A stretch of DNA of 14,375 nt from Ruminococcus sp. (GCA_017544125.1 JAFYET010000182.1:1-14375); one strand, 5' to 3'; shown: positions 1 to 6,815, counted from the stretch's first letter. Notes: generated from the sequence alone by a model not told the origin. Numbers and translations are program-made.

Positions 1-500
1 AAAGGGCTTGCGGGGACGGGGGCAGAGCCCCAGCAGGGTTTGGGACAGAGTCCCATCGCCGTAGGCGCAAGGCGGCGAACGCAGTTTAATAAAACGCACA
101 TCATTCGGTGACAACAGTCCCTTATGGAACGAATAACGTTCGCCGCCCCGCCGCAAATGTCGAAGCGGCGCGGCCGCTGAGACCGTTTTGCGGCAGCCGC
201 CGACAGGCGGCAGGAGCCGAGCGAAGCGAGGCGATACCGCCTCCCCCAAGGGGAGGCGCCTGCAAAGCAGGCGGAGGGGAAAACCACCGCTCGAACGCTG
301 TCAGCCAAGGCATACTCTCTCGTTCCCCGAACGTGCAGTGTGGGGCTTTCTGGGTATCAACGCAGTTGATACCAGCGCCACCCACGCCCCTTCGGTAATG
401 CGCTCCTCCTACTTTGTACAAATCCCTACATATTCCATTTTCCCGAACAGCTTAATTATACCATACCGCCCCCGATTTTTCAATACACCTGCCCTGCACT
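1..500. repeat. Non-coding GC-rich multi-hairpin intergenic repeat region
   Basis: I see no credible gene here. Open frames exist on both strands but overlap each other, lack ribosome binding sites and run through inverted repeats. The visible structure is a chain of hairpins: two short ones with a CAGA-type loop (near 18-32 and 42-54), an 8-bp stem GCCTCCCC/GGGGAGGC near 239-258, a 7-bp stem CGCCTGC/GCAGGCG near 257-274, and a perfect 9-bp stem with a 3-nt loop (GGTATCAAC/GTTGATACC) at 353-373. Composite hairpin repeats of this kind are dispersed between genes in Ruminococcaceae genomes, which I state from general knowledge and cannot check here. The last 100 bases are AT-richer and lead into the promoter of the next operon. 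Confidence 0.55.
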
Positions 501-501
501 G

Positions 502-530
502 TTGCAATAAGGCGCATGATGTGCTATAAT
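502..530 (+). promoter_or_regulatory. Sigma-A type promoter of the glycosyltransferase operon
   Basis: TTGCAA at 502-507 and TATAAT at 525-530 are separated by exactly 17 nt. The start codon chosen for the first gene lies 34 nt past the -10 box. The promoter also rules out an upstream in-frame ATG at 516, which lies between the -35 and -10 boxes. Confidence 0.8.
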
Positions 531-563
531 ATACCTGAAAGAATGTTTACGGGAGGTAAGGTC

Positions 564-1298
564 ATGGATAAGGCAAAGTTTACGGTAGTCATACCTGCGC
601 ATAATGAGGAAAAGTATATAGGCAAGTGCCTGCGTGCGGTGAGAAGTGCGGCAAAGTATGTGCAGGGCGGGGTCGAGATCATCGTGGTGGCTAACCGCTG
701 TACCGACAATACTGAAAAGATAGCAAGGCGCTACTGCGCTAAGGTGCTCGTAAACGACCAAAAGTGCATTGCCGCCATACGCAACACCGGTGTGCGTGCT
801 GCAAGCGGTGAGATAGTCGTGACGGTCGATGCTGACAGCCTTATGACTAAGTATTCCCTCAGTGAGATAAACGAGCTGCTTGAAAGCGGCAGGTATATAG
901 GCGGCGGCACCAACCCTAAGTTTGACAGAATGTCGGTGGGCATTGCTTTCTCAGCGGCATATGTGGCGCTCAATCTCCTGCCGATAATGATAAAGAACGG
1001 CGGCTATCTGAGCGGTGCTATGTTCTGGTTCAGAAAGGCTGATTTTTTAGAGATAGGCGGCTTTGACGAGACGCTTGTGAGCCTTGAGGATATGGACTTT
1101 GCAAAGCGCCTAAAGGAGCTGGGAGCTGCCCGTGGGCTCAAATACGGCACACTTAAACGCAGCTATGTTACAACATCGAGCAGGAAGTTTGACGAGTTCG
1201 GTGACTGGTATCTGATAAAGAACCGCCGCCTTACAAAGCGCATCTTCACAGGCAAAGACAGGGAAGCGGCAGATGAATTCTACTACGATGTGAGGTAG
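564..1298 (+). CDS. Family 2 (GT-A fold) glycosyltransferase
   Basis: This 244-residue protein has the hallmarks of a GT2 glycosyltransferase, which transfers a sugar from a nucleotide-sugar donor. The N terminus carries the nucleotide-binding start of the fold, VVIPAHNEE (residues 8-16). A DxD-type metal and nucleotide site is D89-A-D91, inside VTVDADS. The acceptor-side acidic pair is E175-D176 in SLEDMDF, preceded by a GGFDE motif. A hydrophobic stretch around residues 130-150 could touch the membrane, but there is no clear C-terminal membrane anchor. I chose the ATG at 564 because GGGAGGT (551-557) sits just upstream and the earlier in-frame ATG at 516 is inside the promoter. It is first in a three-gene run; the next start is 5 nt past its stop. 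Acceptor and sugar are unknown. Confidence 0.88.
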   Translation: MDKAKFTVVIPAHNEEKYIGKCLRAVRSAAKYVQGGVEIIVVANRCTDNTEKIARRYCAKVLVNDQKCIAAIRNTGVRAASGEIVVTVDADSLMTKYSLSEINELLESGRYIGGGTNPKFDRMSVGIAFSAAYVALNLLPIMIKNGGYLSGAMFWFRKADFLEIGGFDETLVSLEDMDFAKRLKELGAARGLKYGTLKRSYVTTSSRKFDEFGDWYLIKNRRLTKRIFTGKDREAADEFYYDVR

Positions 1299-1303
1299 AG
1301 AAA

Positions 1304-1846
1304 ATGAACACCAAACCGAAGGTGCGCCTGCTGCCGCTTGAAGAGAGCGACAGGGAGCAGTTTATAAAGGATAATCAGGAGGCTTTCAATTACGGTGCTC
1401 TGGAGGAATTCGGCAGGCGTGATGACCATTTTGAGGAGGGGGAGGATATCATCTCCCGCAAGACGATAGAGCAGAGCATCGACGGCGGCACAGCTTACAG
1501 GATAATGTTCGGCAATGAAAAGGTCGGCGGCGTTATAGTAAGCACCGAGGGCGATCGGGGCGAGCTTGAGATACTCTTCGTGTCACCCCACGTTCACAGC
1601 AAGGGCATAGGCTATGCGGCGTGGTGCGAGGTAGAGCGGCTCTACCCCGAGGTCAGGGTGTGGGAGACGGTCACGCCGTATTTTGAGACAAGGAATATAC
1701 ATTTCTACGTCAACCGCTGCGGGTTTCATATCGTGGAGTTTTACAACAGCCACCACCCCGACCCCAATGACCCCGAGGCTGACGCTCACCACATAGACGA
1801 GCAGTTTCCCGACGGAATGTTCAGGTTTGAAAAGCGGCTATCATAA
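1304..1846 (+). CDS. GNAT family N-acetyltransferase
   Basis: The 180-residue protein matches the GNAT fold, which moves an acyl group from acetyl-CoA to an amine. The acetyl-CoA binding motif A is seen at about residues 85-105, ending a beta strand (ELEILFVSP) and entering the pyrophosphate-binding turn HSKGIGYAAW, which fits the family Q/R-x-x-G-x-G/A pattern with a histidine at the first position. The later segment FYVNRCGFHIVEFYN is the usual GNAT motif B (strand, then the FYxxxGF turn). The C-terminal tail is rich in His, Asp and Pro (HHPDPNDPEADAHH, about 150-163). It starts 5 nt after the glycosyltransferase stop with only a weak ribosome site (GAGGTAGAG), suggesting translational coupling. 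The substrate cannot be told from sequence. Confidence 0.85.
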   Translation: MNTKPKVRLLPLEESDREQFIKDNQEAFNYGALEEFGRRDDHFEEGEDIISRKTIEQSIDGGTAYRIMFGNEKVGGVIVSTEGDRGELEILFVSPHVHSKGIGYAAWCEVERLYPEVRVWETVTPYFETRNIHFYVNRCGFHIVEFYNSHHPDPNDPEADAHHIDEQFPDGMFRFEKRLS

Positions 1847-1865
1847 CACAAAAGAGGAATGAAAA

Positions 1866-2318
1866 ATGACAGTATACATCGACGCTGATGCCTGCCCTGT
1901 GTCACGCATAGCAGAAAGGGTAGCAAAAGAACACGCCCTGCCCGTGGTGCTTCTGTGCGACACAAACCATGTGCTTGATTCCGATTACAGCACCGTTAAG
2001 GTGATAGGTGCGGGGGCTGATGCGGTGGATATAGCGCTTATAAACCTCTGTCACAGGGGCGACATCGTCATAACGCAGGATTACGGCGTGGCGGCGATGG
2101 CACTCGGCAAGGGTGCAAAGGCTATTCATCAGAGCGGTAAGATATACACTGATGACAACATAAGCGGCTTGCTTGAAAGCCGCCACATAGCAAAGGTGCA
2201 GCGCCGCAAGAGCAAGAACCACCTGAAAGGCCCCGCCAAAAGAACAGCCGAAGACGACAAAAACTTTGAGCGCAGCTTCAGGCAGCTGATAGAGCAGGCG
2301 CTGATGCAAAGCGAATAA
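1866..2318 (+). CDS. YaiI/YqxD family protein (UPF0178, DUF188)
   Basis: At 150 residues this is the usual full length of the YaiI/YqxD family, and the family signatures are all present: the N-terminal YIDADACPV (residues 4-12), the central IVITQDYGVAAMAL, and the C-terminal KGPAKRTAEDDKNFERSFRQLI. The fold is considered related to PIN-type nucleases, with the conserved aspartates forming an acidic site, but no biochemical role is established for the family. It is predicted to be cytosolic, with no signal or membrane segment. AGAGGA at 1853-1858 gives a good ribosome site, and the gene follows the acetyltransferase stop by 19 nt in the same operon. A strong inverted repeat lies directly past the stop. 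Confidence 0.92.
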   Translation: MTVYIDADACPVSRIAERVAKEHALPVVLLCDTNHVLDSDYSTVKVIGAGADAVDIALINLCHRGDIVITQDYGVAAMALGKGAKAIHQSGKIYTDDNISGLLESRHIAKVQRRKSKNHLKGPAKRTAEDDKNFERSFRQLIEQALMQSE

Positions 2319-2323
2319 AAGCA

Positions 2324-2360
2324 TTACCCCCTCCGTGATATTACGTCACAGAGGGGGTAA
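2324..2360. terminator. GC-rich hairpin after the YaiI-family gene
   Basis: TTACCCCCTC at 2324-2333 pairs perfectly with GAGGGGGTAA at 2351-2360, and an inner GTGA/TCAC extends the stem. It sits 6 nt past the plus-strand stop codon. There is no U-tract on the plus strand (AAAATATAAT follows), and on the minus strand only GCTTTTATT follows. It may end transcription from both sides but is an imperfect intrinsic terminator. Confidence 0.5.
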
Positions 2361-2384
2361 AAATATAATGAAGATTAAAGGGGG

Positions 2385-2495
2385 TCATACCTTTACTGCG
2401 TGCTGAACGGGCTTGACGATGGTGTTTAAGTCCTTTGCGGCGCTTTCATAAGTAATACCCCGTGAAAGCCTATATTGGTGCAAAGAATTTATCAT
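2385..2495 (-). CDS. Possible 36-residue ORF overlapping upstream-element copy A
   Basis: A short open frame starts MINSLHQYRLSRG and ends DLNTIVKPVQHAVKV. It overlaps the 3' end of the 110-residue gene in another frame and runs straight through copy A of the repeated upstream element, so that the element reads as H-x-Y-R-x-x-R-G-I-T-Y. The peptide looks protein-like. It could be a tiny gene, the frameshifted C terminus of the upstream 110-residue gene, or chance. No good ribosome site is visible. Included because nothing else explains this stretch. Confidence 0.2.
   Translation of the reverse strand: MINSLHQYRLSRGITYESAAKDLNTIVKPVQHAVKV
2448..2484 (-). promoter_or_regulatory. Repeated upstream element, copy A
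   Basis: Read on the minus strand: TTTGCACC (2484-2477), 16 nt, then GGGTATTACTTAT (2460-2448). It overlaps the stop codon of the 110-residue ORF, and no gene with a clear start follows it. The 13-mer is identical to copies B (10227-10239) and D (2862-2874). This copy may be an orphan whose gene has been lost. Confidence 0.55.
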
Positions 2496-2802
2496 TTATA
2501 AGAAAAACCGCCCCATCCATTTTTTTGCCGAGCGCAATACGGGCGTTAACTACTTCTGCGCTCAGGTGCTTGCGTATGTCAAAAAGGTGTGCATCCCTGT
2601 CATCATCCAGTGCCATTTCTTCTAAATAACTGTTTACTGCTCTGGAAAAAAGGGTCATATTGGCTGTTTCAATATCCTGCGTGGGGTTTGTCTCATGCTC
2701 CTCGATATACATCTCCGCAGTTGACACCATATAGTGGGCAAGACCTTGGAAATCGCCTGCCCTTTCAAACTCTTTCGTTTTTGCGTAAACTTCTTTTTTC
2801 AT
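2470..2802 (-). CDS. Short protein related to the N terminus of the 905-residue protein (possible remnant)
   Basis: This 110-residue ORF is not a known family to me, but its first 95 residues resemble the start of the large protein at 10301-13018. Both read about E-x-A-G-x-[YF]-x-x-LA-x-[YF]-M-x-x-[TS]-[TA]-AE, then D-[IL]-[ED]-T-x-N, and both reach a G-K-K near residues 93-98. After that this copy ends in FFAPI and a stop. No signal or membrane segment is seen. The start is odd: GGAGG (2832-2836) is about 30 nt upstream of the ATG, separated by an A8 tract (minus-strand sense), with an in-frame stop between them. It carries upstream-element copy D about 60 nt before the start, as the 905-residue gene carries copy B. 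The truncated length, poor start and neighbouring frameshifted ORF suggest a decaying paralogue, though a functional small protein is possible. Confidence 0.55.
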   Translation of the reverse strand: MKKEVYAKTKEFERAGDFQGLAHYMVSTAEMYIEEHETNPTQDIETANMTLFSRAVNSYLEEMALDDDRDAHLFDIRKHLSAEVVNARIALGKKMDGAVFLINDKFFAPI

Positions 2803-2859
2803 GTCTGCATATTTTTTTTGGTATAGTTATTACCTCCATTTATGTTTTATTTTGTGCTG

Positions 2860-3105
2860 CTATAAGTAATACCCCCATAACGCCCGTTTTGGTGTATGGG
2901 GGAATGATTTATTTACTGCGGCACCGGTGTGGCTCCTGCCCACAAGCTCGTCAAGGTAAAACAGGCTGACCGAGTTTACAGCGTTCTCGGTGTCCTGCTT
3001 TGCCTTATGCCCTGTCCATACAGTTGTGAGAATGAGTATCAGCAGTATGATAGCACCGCCGATAAATGCAACGGTTATGCCCCTTTTTGTGTTTTTCAGG
3101 TTCAT
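2860..3105 (-). pseudogene. Truncated N terminus of a membrane sensor (histidine kinase or c-di-GMP protein)
   Basis: The 81-residue frame starts with a basic stretch, one strong membrane segment (residues about 9-31) and then KQDTENAVNSVSLFYLDELVGR (36-57). That last block resembles, from memory, the start of the extracellular region of large Ruminococcus sensor proteins (hybrid histidine kinases or GGDEF/EAL proteins). From residue 58 on the sequence (HTGAAVNKSFPHTP) no longer looks like that family, and the frame ends inside upstream-element copy D. No sensing, kinase or output domain follows. It is third in the operon, 18 nt after the Hpt gene, where the partner sensor would be expected. 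I infer that a rearrangement or insertion near 2930 removed the rest. Confidence 0.6.
2862..2898 (-). promoter_or_regulatory. Repeated upstream element, copy D
   Basis: Minus-strand CATACACC (2898-2891), 16 nt, then GGGTATTACTTAT (2874-2862), 60 nt before the start of the 110-residue ORF. After the 13-mer both this copy and copy B continue into an A-rich leader containing ACATAAA and a GGAGG. Copy D also lies inside the 3' end of the truncated sensor frame, whose last codons are encoded by the element. Confidence 0.6.
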
Positions 3106-3123
3106 TGTATCAGCCCCGTTTTG

Positions 3124-3459
3124 TTACAGGCAGCACAGCTTTTCAAACTGAGCCCTGGCTTCTTGCAAAAGGGCGGTGTAGTCAGTATCCGTCCTGCTTC
3201 TTAGAAGCTCGGTCATCTCGCTTACAGGTTTGGTAAGCGGGTCAAGTGAGAGGTTTGAATACATTCCTTTAAGTGCGTGGGCGGTTTCAAAGGCAGCGTC
3301 AAGGTCCTTTTCCTTTAGCTGCTCATTAAGTGTATCAAGCCTTTTGTCGGAGAGCGCCTTGCCCACCAGCATAAGGTAAAAATCCTCCCTGCCCATGCAG
3401 CGGGTAAGCCCCTCATCAACGTTTGCGCCGAAGTCTTTCAGTTTATCAACAGTAAGCAT
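3124..3459 (-). CDS. Hpt domain phosphotransfer protein
   Basis: A 111-residue single-domain histidine phosphotransfer protein. The phospho-accepting histidine is H61 in the helix AHALKGMYSNLSL, matching the family's H-x-L-K-G core. The whole length is a four-helix Hpt bundle with no other domain, so it would relay phosphate between a hybrid kinase and a response regulator in the cytosol. Its start overlaps the end of the upstream GGDEF-EAL regulator by 14 nt, and its ribosome site AAGGAGG lies inside that gene, so the two are translationally coupled. The natural donor would be the kinase encoded next, which is broken here. Confidence 0.9.
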   Translation of the reverse strand: MLTVDKLKDFGANVDEGLTRCMGREDFYLMLVGKALSDKRLDTLNEQLKEKDLDAAFETAHALKGMYSNLSLDPLTKPVSEMTELLRSRTDTDYTALLQEARAQFEKLCCL

Positions 3460-5158
3460 AATTACCCTCCTTGATCTTAGCTTCTATCAGCTTTTCAAAC
3501 TCCTCTGCGGGCACGGGCTTTGAAAAATAATAGCCCTGTATCACGTCGCAGTCAATTGCCTTTAACAGCTCCATCTGCTCCCCGGTCTCAACGCCCTCGG
3601 CTATGACGGGAACTTCTATGAGCCTTGCTATCTCGGTCATTATCTTTACAAGTTCATAGTCTTTGCGGTTTGACGTTATATTGCGTATGAATTTCATATC
3701 CAGCTTCAGCGCATCAATGGGCAGCGATGTCAGCATATTGAGCGATGAATAGCCGCAGCCGAAATCGTCCATCTCTATCTTAAAGCCCAGCTCACGCAGC
3801 GATGATACCTTTTCAACTATCTGCGCCGAATCGTCTGTGTAGGCAGATTCAGTTATCTCAAGCAGCAGGTTCCCGGGATTGAGCCCGTTTTCTTTTGTTA
3901 TATCGCAAAGGGTATCGCCGAGCTGCGGGTCAAATATATCGACCCTTGAAACGTTCACCGACACGGGGATGTATACGCCGTATTTATCCTTCCAGCGCTT
4001 TATCTGCGCTGCGGCTTCGTTCCATACATACCTGTCCAGCTTATGTATAAGCCCGTTGTTTTCAAAGAGCGATATGAACTCGCCGGGGCTTACCATGCCG
4101 AACTCGGGGTGTGCCCAGCGCACAAGAGCCTCGGCACTGGTGAGGGTGGGCTTGTCGCCCCTGATGTTGTATTTCGGCTGGAAGTATACCTTGAACTGCC
4201 GCTCATCAAGCGCTTTGTCCATGTCGGTCATCAGCCGCTCAGAGTGCAGCTCTTTGCTGTGAAGCTCGGCGTTGTAGAGGTCATAGCAGGTAGCGTAGCT
4301 GTTTCGCAGCTTGCGGCAGGCAAGCCTTGCACAGTCAAAGCGCTGCTCCATATCCGCAGCACTGCCGTCATCAGAATAGATGCCCATTCGCACGCTTATC
4401 TTATGATCACCCGTAAGCTCATCGAGCTTTGCGGTATACTGCGGCAGCTCATCTAAAAGCTCTGCGGTGTGGGGGATATATATGCCGAAGCTGTTGCTGC
4501 CCGAGCGGCAGGCAAGACCGCCCGTGCGGCGCACAAGCTCGTGTATAAAGCCGCCTATCCTTTTAAGTATAAGGTCGCCGTACTCTCTGCCGTAAAGCTC
4601 ATTGACTATATGGAAGCGGTTTATATCAAGCACGATAGCGTCCATAGGCATATTGTCGTTCTGATTGTCGAGCCGTTTGCCGTATTCGAGGAAGAATTCT
4701 TTATTGAAAAGCCCCGTCAGGCTGTCTCTTTTCGTCTCGTGTATAATGATGCTGTCCTCAGCAAGCTCTATCGAGCGGCTGACCCTTGCCCTGATAACAT
4801 CGGGGGCATCATAGGGCTTGGTGATAAAATCAGCAGCGCCCAGCTGTAAGCTCTTTACCTCGGCTTCCTTTTCCGAGGTGAGCACAATAACGGGTATGCG
4901 TCTAAGCTCACTGTCAGAGCGCATGAGTTTGAGCAGGCTGTACCCGTCGAGCTTTGGCATATGCAGGTCAAGTATCACAAGCGACAGAGTCAGCTTGCTT
5001 TGCCTTATCATATCAAGAGCGAGTGCGCCGTTTTCGGCATACACGACCTCATACAGGTCACTGAGCATTGCACCGAGCATCTCACGCTCGATAAACTCAT
5101 CATCAACTATCAGCACCTTGCGGTGAAGCCCTTTTTTACGTTCAAGCAGTTCCTGCAT
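3446..5158 (-). CDS. Response regulator with REC, degenerate GGDEF and EAL domains (c-di-GMP phosphodiesterase)
   Basis: This 570-residue cytosolic protein has three domains. REC (about 14-130) has the acidic pair D19-D20, phospho-acceptor D64 (ILDLHMP), T94 and K114. A GGDEF domain (about 143-260) begins RDSLTGLFN, but its signature is GSNSF (220-224) instead of GGDEF, so cyclase activity is unlikely. The EAL domain (about 318-560) looks intact: E343-A-L345, NVSR, LEITES, DDFG (463-466), LKLDMKF, IAEGVET and the final QGYYFSKP. I therefore predict phosphorylation-controlled hydrolysis of c-di-GMP, with the dead GGDEF domain perhaps binding GTP as an allosteric site. It heads the operon with the Hpt protein and the broken sensor. 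AGGAGG lies 7 nt before the ATG. Confidence 0.93.
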   Translation of the reverse strand: MQELLERKKGLHRKVLIVDDEFIEREMLGAMLSDLYEVVYAENGALALDMIRQSKLTLSLVILDLHMPKLDGYSLLKLMRSDSELRRIPVIVLTSEKEAEVKSLQLGAADFITKPYDAPDVIRARVSRSIELAEDSIIIHETKRDSLTGLFNKEFFLEYGKRLDNQNDNMPMDAIVLDINRFHIVNELYGREYGDLILKRIGGFIHELVRRTGGLACRSGSNSFGIYIPHTAELLDELPQYTAKLDELTGDHKISVRMGIYSDDGSAADMEQRFDCARLACRKLRNSYATCYDLYNAELHSKELHSERLMTDMDKALDERQFKVYFQPKYNIRGDKPTLTSAEALVRWAHPEFGMVSPGEFISLFENNGLIHKLDRYVWNEAAAQIKRWKDKYGVYIPVSVNVSRVDIFDPQLGDTLCDITKENGLNPGNLLLEITESAYTDDSAQIVEKVSSLRELGFKIEMDDFGCGYSSLNMLTSLPIDALKLDMKFIRNITSNRKDYELVKIMTEIARLIEVPVIAEGVETGEQMELLKAIDCDVIQGYYFSKPVPAEEFEKLIEAKIKEGNYAYC

Positions 5159-5202
5159 ATTATTTCCTCCTGTTTTTTGCGTTATGATCTGACGTTTTCT
5201 AT

Positions 5203-5231
5203 ATTATATCACATTCGTCGAGCATTTTCAA
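5203..5231 (-). promoter_or_regulatory. Sigma-A type promoter of the c-di-GMP operon
   Basis: On the minus strand, TTGAAA (5231-5226) and TATAAT (5208-5203) are separated by 17 nt, 45 nt ahead of the start codon at 5158. Confidence 0.8.
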
Positions 5232-5290
5232 GGAAAATATGTCAAAAATTTCGATATTTTGTTTATTTGTTGGGAAAAGGCGGGCGGGCA

Positions 5291-5323
5291 GAAAAATACC
5301 GCAGAGGATAGTCGCCTCTGCGG
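5291..5323 (-). terminator. Intrinsic terminator of the MATE pseudogene
   Basis: A perfect 9-bp stem, CCGCAGAGG (5299-5307) with CCTCTGCGG (5315-5323), has a 7-nt loop. On the minus strand it is followed by TATTTTTCTG, a typical U-tract. It sits 24 nt past the stop of the MATE remnant. Confidence 0.82.
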
Positions 5324-5346
5324 GGGTGGGGGATATGCAGGAAGGG

Positions 5347-5728
5347 TCATTCTTTCTTGTCTGATATCTTCCCGATGACTTTTATCAGCAGCATGAGCGA
5401 TACTGCCATCATGACCGCTTCGGTAATCGGCTGCGCCCATAGCATACCGCCAAAGCCCTGATATACATAGTTGCCCGGCGAGAGGACTTTTTGTGCTATG
5501 CCCATAGCCGTGACCGTAAGCTCACTGTAATTCACCGCAAGGTTGTTGTTGACCGTGTAGGCAGCAGAGGTGAGCAGCGTTTCCAGAGATGCGGGCACAC
5601 CTACCCAGTATATCTCATATGAACATACCGAATATCAGCGGAACGCTCATTTTTACAACAGTCCTGACAGGGGCTTCACTGCTCAATGTGTAGATGCGTT
5701 TATCTTCTTTGTTTTCCATTTTCCTCAT
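5347..5728 (-). pseudogene. MATE family efflux transporter, internally deleted
   Basis: Three pieces of one MATE (multidrug and toxin extrusion) transporter remain out of the usual roughly 450 residues. The N terminus (from ATG 5719 or 5728) reads MENKEDKRIYTLSSEAPVR then VVKMSVPLIFGMFI, ending at a stop (5617-5615). Then, in another frame, comes WVGVPASLETLLTSAAY...AVNYSELTVTAMGIAQKVLSPGNY, typical of the middle of the protein. This joins directly to GMLWAQPITEAVMMAVSLMLL and a lysine-rich tail, the normal C terminus. So at least two internal deletions and a frame change have occurred, and a working transporter is impossible. The promoter and terminator are still recognisable, which suggests recent decay. 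Confidence 0.82.
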
Positions 5729-5777
5729 CACATTTCATTTATCATCTGTATTTATGCAGTATTTCCTTATATTACTA

Positions 5778-5806
5778 ATTATACCATGCTCGCCTGCGAT
5801 TTTCAA
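5778..5806 (-). promoter_or_regulatory. Sigma-A type promoter of the MATE pseudogene
   Basis: On the minus strand, TTGAAA (5806-5801) and TATAAT (5783-5778) are 17 nt apart, about 50 nt before the remnant start codon. Confidence 0.75.
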
Positions 5807-5887
5807 GCTGTATGCAAAAAGAAACAGCCGCAAAGGAGCCGTCACCGAACATTCAGGCGCTTGTTTTGCCACAAAATAAAAAGTATT

Positions 5888-5929
5888 AACAATTTAGCAC
5901 TTTGTATCAATGATATAATCTAAATTGTT
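5888..5929. repeat. 10-bp inverted repeat upstream of the dockerin gene
   Basis: AACAATTTAG (5888-5897) and CTAAATTGTT (5920-5929) are perfect inverted copies with a 22-nt spacer that contains TATAAT (5914-5919). It lies just upstream of the dockerin gene promoter and could be an operator or the remains of a second promoter; no -35 box of good quality pairs with this TATAAT. Confidence 0.45.
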
Positions 5930-5950
5930 TACAATATGCGTAGATACGTA

Positions 5951-5979
5951 TTGACAAGGGGAGTACTTTATGTTAAAAT
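5951..5979 (+). promoter_or_regulatory. Sigma-A type promoter of the dockerin protein gene
   Basis: A consensus TTGACA (5951-5956) is followed after 17 nt by TAAAAT (5974-5979). The start codon is at 6038, leaving a leader of about 50 nt with AAAGGAGA (6023-6030). Confidence 0.82.
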
Positions 5980-6037
5980 ATATAAGTATTAGAATTCTGA
6001 TATAAATTATGCAAATACAAACAAAGGAGAAGTTAGA

Positions 6038-6721
6038 ATGAAAAGTATGAAAAAGTTGATCTCGGGTGCAGCAGCTGCTGTAATGCTTGTCACTGCAAAT
6101 ATCCTGCCTGCCTCTGCCGGCAGATACGATGAATATGTCAGGGGCGACGTAAACAACGACGGCGTGGTAAACACGAAAGACTATATTGACCTGTACAATT
6201 ATTACTATGGCGATGACGTACCCGGCGTGACATACGAATCGGCAAATATCAACAGAGACTTTCTCATCAACAAAAAAGATGTTATCAGCTTAAGAGAGCA
6301 GGTAAGAATGGGCATAGGGTTTATACAGAGATCCAAATACGAGTATACCCTTATGTACAACGGCATGAGCTTTAATGTAATATACACACCGGCTACATCA
6401 AGCTATAAGCAGGAAAAATGGAAAATTGAGAATTCATACCGCATAAAAAGCCATGAGGCGAGGGTATACATTTGCCAGATGCTGCAGGAGCATCATCTCT
6501 TACACAATGCTGACGGCAATGCCATCAGATCTGCGGAGAACATGGCATTTGAATGGAGAGTTCATAATGATCTATATGAAATTGGCGTAGCTATAAAAAA
6601 GAAGAACCCGGCGAAAAGCCAGTACCTGATAGCTCATTGTAAAGATGTAGATATGAACCCTGAGGATTCGGTTCTTGAGGATAGGTTAAAAGATAACTAT
6701 GATAAGTTTATCGAGGAGTAA
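6038..6721 (+). CDS. Secreted dockerin-containing protein with an unknown C-terminal domain
   Basis: The 227-residue protein begins with a classical signal peptide: basic MKSMKK, a hydrophobic core, and a likely cleavage site after ASA (25-27). A dockerin follows at about 34-92 with two F-hand calcium loops: D37-x-N39-x-D41-G-x-V-N45-x-x-D48, and the weaker N70-x-N72-x-D74-F-x-I-N78-x-x-D81. Dockerins bind cohesins on scaffoldin or cell-surface proteins. Here the dockerin is N-terminal and the remaining 135 residues are not a glycoside hydrolase or carbohydrate-binding module I recognise. The tail contains the striking block AENMAFEWRVHNDLY (166-180) and later CKDVDM. From memory similar blocks occur in uncharacterised clostridial proteins, but I cannot confirm this. 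It stands alone, with its own promoter and terminator. Confidence 0.8.
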   Translation: MKSMKKLISGAAAAVMLVTANILPASAGRYDEYVRGDVNNDGVVNTKDYIDLYNYYYGDDVPGVTYESANINRDFLINKKDVISLREQVRMGIGFIQRSKYEYTLMYNGMSFNVIYTPATSSYKQEKWKIENSYRIKSHEARVYICQMLQEHHLLHNADGNAIRSAENMAFEWRVHNDLYEIGVAIKKKNPAKSQYLIAHCKDVDMNPEDSVLEDRLKDNYDKFIEE

Positions 6722-6778
6722 TATAATGATATAAATAAGTAAGCTTAAAAAAGGCTGTTAAACGCATATGATCATAAG

Positions 6779-6815
6779 ACCCCCGGCGCTGATTTAGAAG
6801 GTGGTGCCGAGGGGT
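6779..6815 (+). terminator. Probable terminator of the dockerin gene
   Basis: ACCCCCGGC (6779-6787) pairs with GCCGAGGGGT (6806-6815) with one bulged base, followed by TTGTGCTT. It lies 58 nt past the stop codon. Confidence 0.5.

Noticed and set aside
108..529. Overlapping open frames of about 100 residues on both strands
   Set aside because: They cover hairpin repeats, have Arg/Pro-rich low-complexity translations and no ribosome sites.
516..563. Upstream in-frame ATG extending the glycosyltransferase by 16 residues
   Set aside because: It lies between the -35 and -10 boxes of the promoter, and the ATG at 564 has a good ribosome site.
2392..2920. TTTACTGCG at 2392 and 2912 as a firm target-site duplication
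   Set aside because: A 9-bp match within 530 bp can occur by chance and no inverted ends of a transposon are seen; mentioned only as a weak hint.
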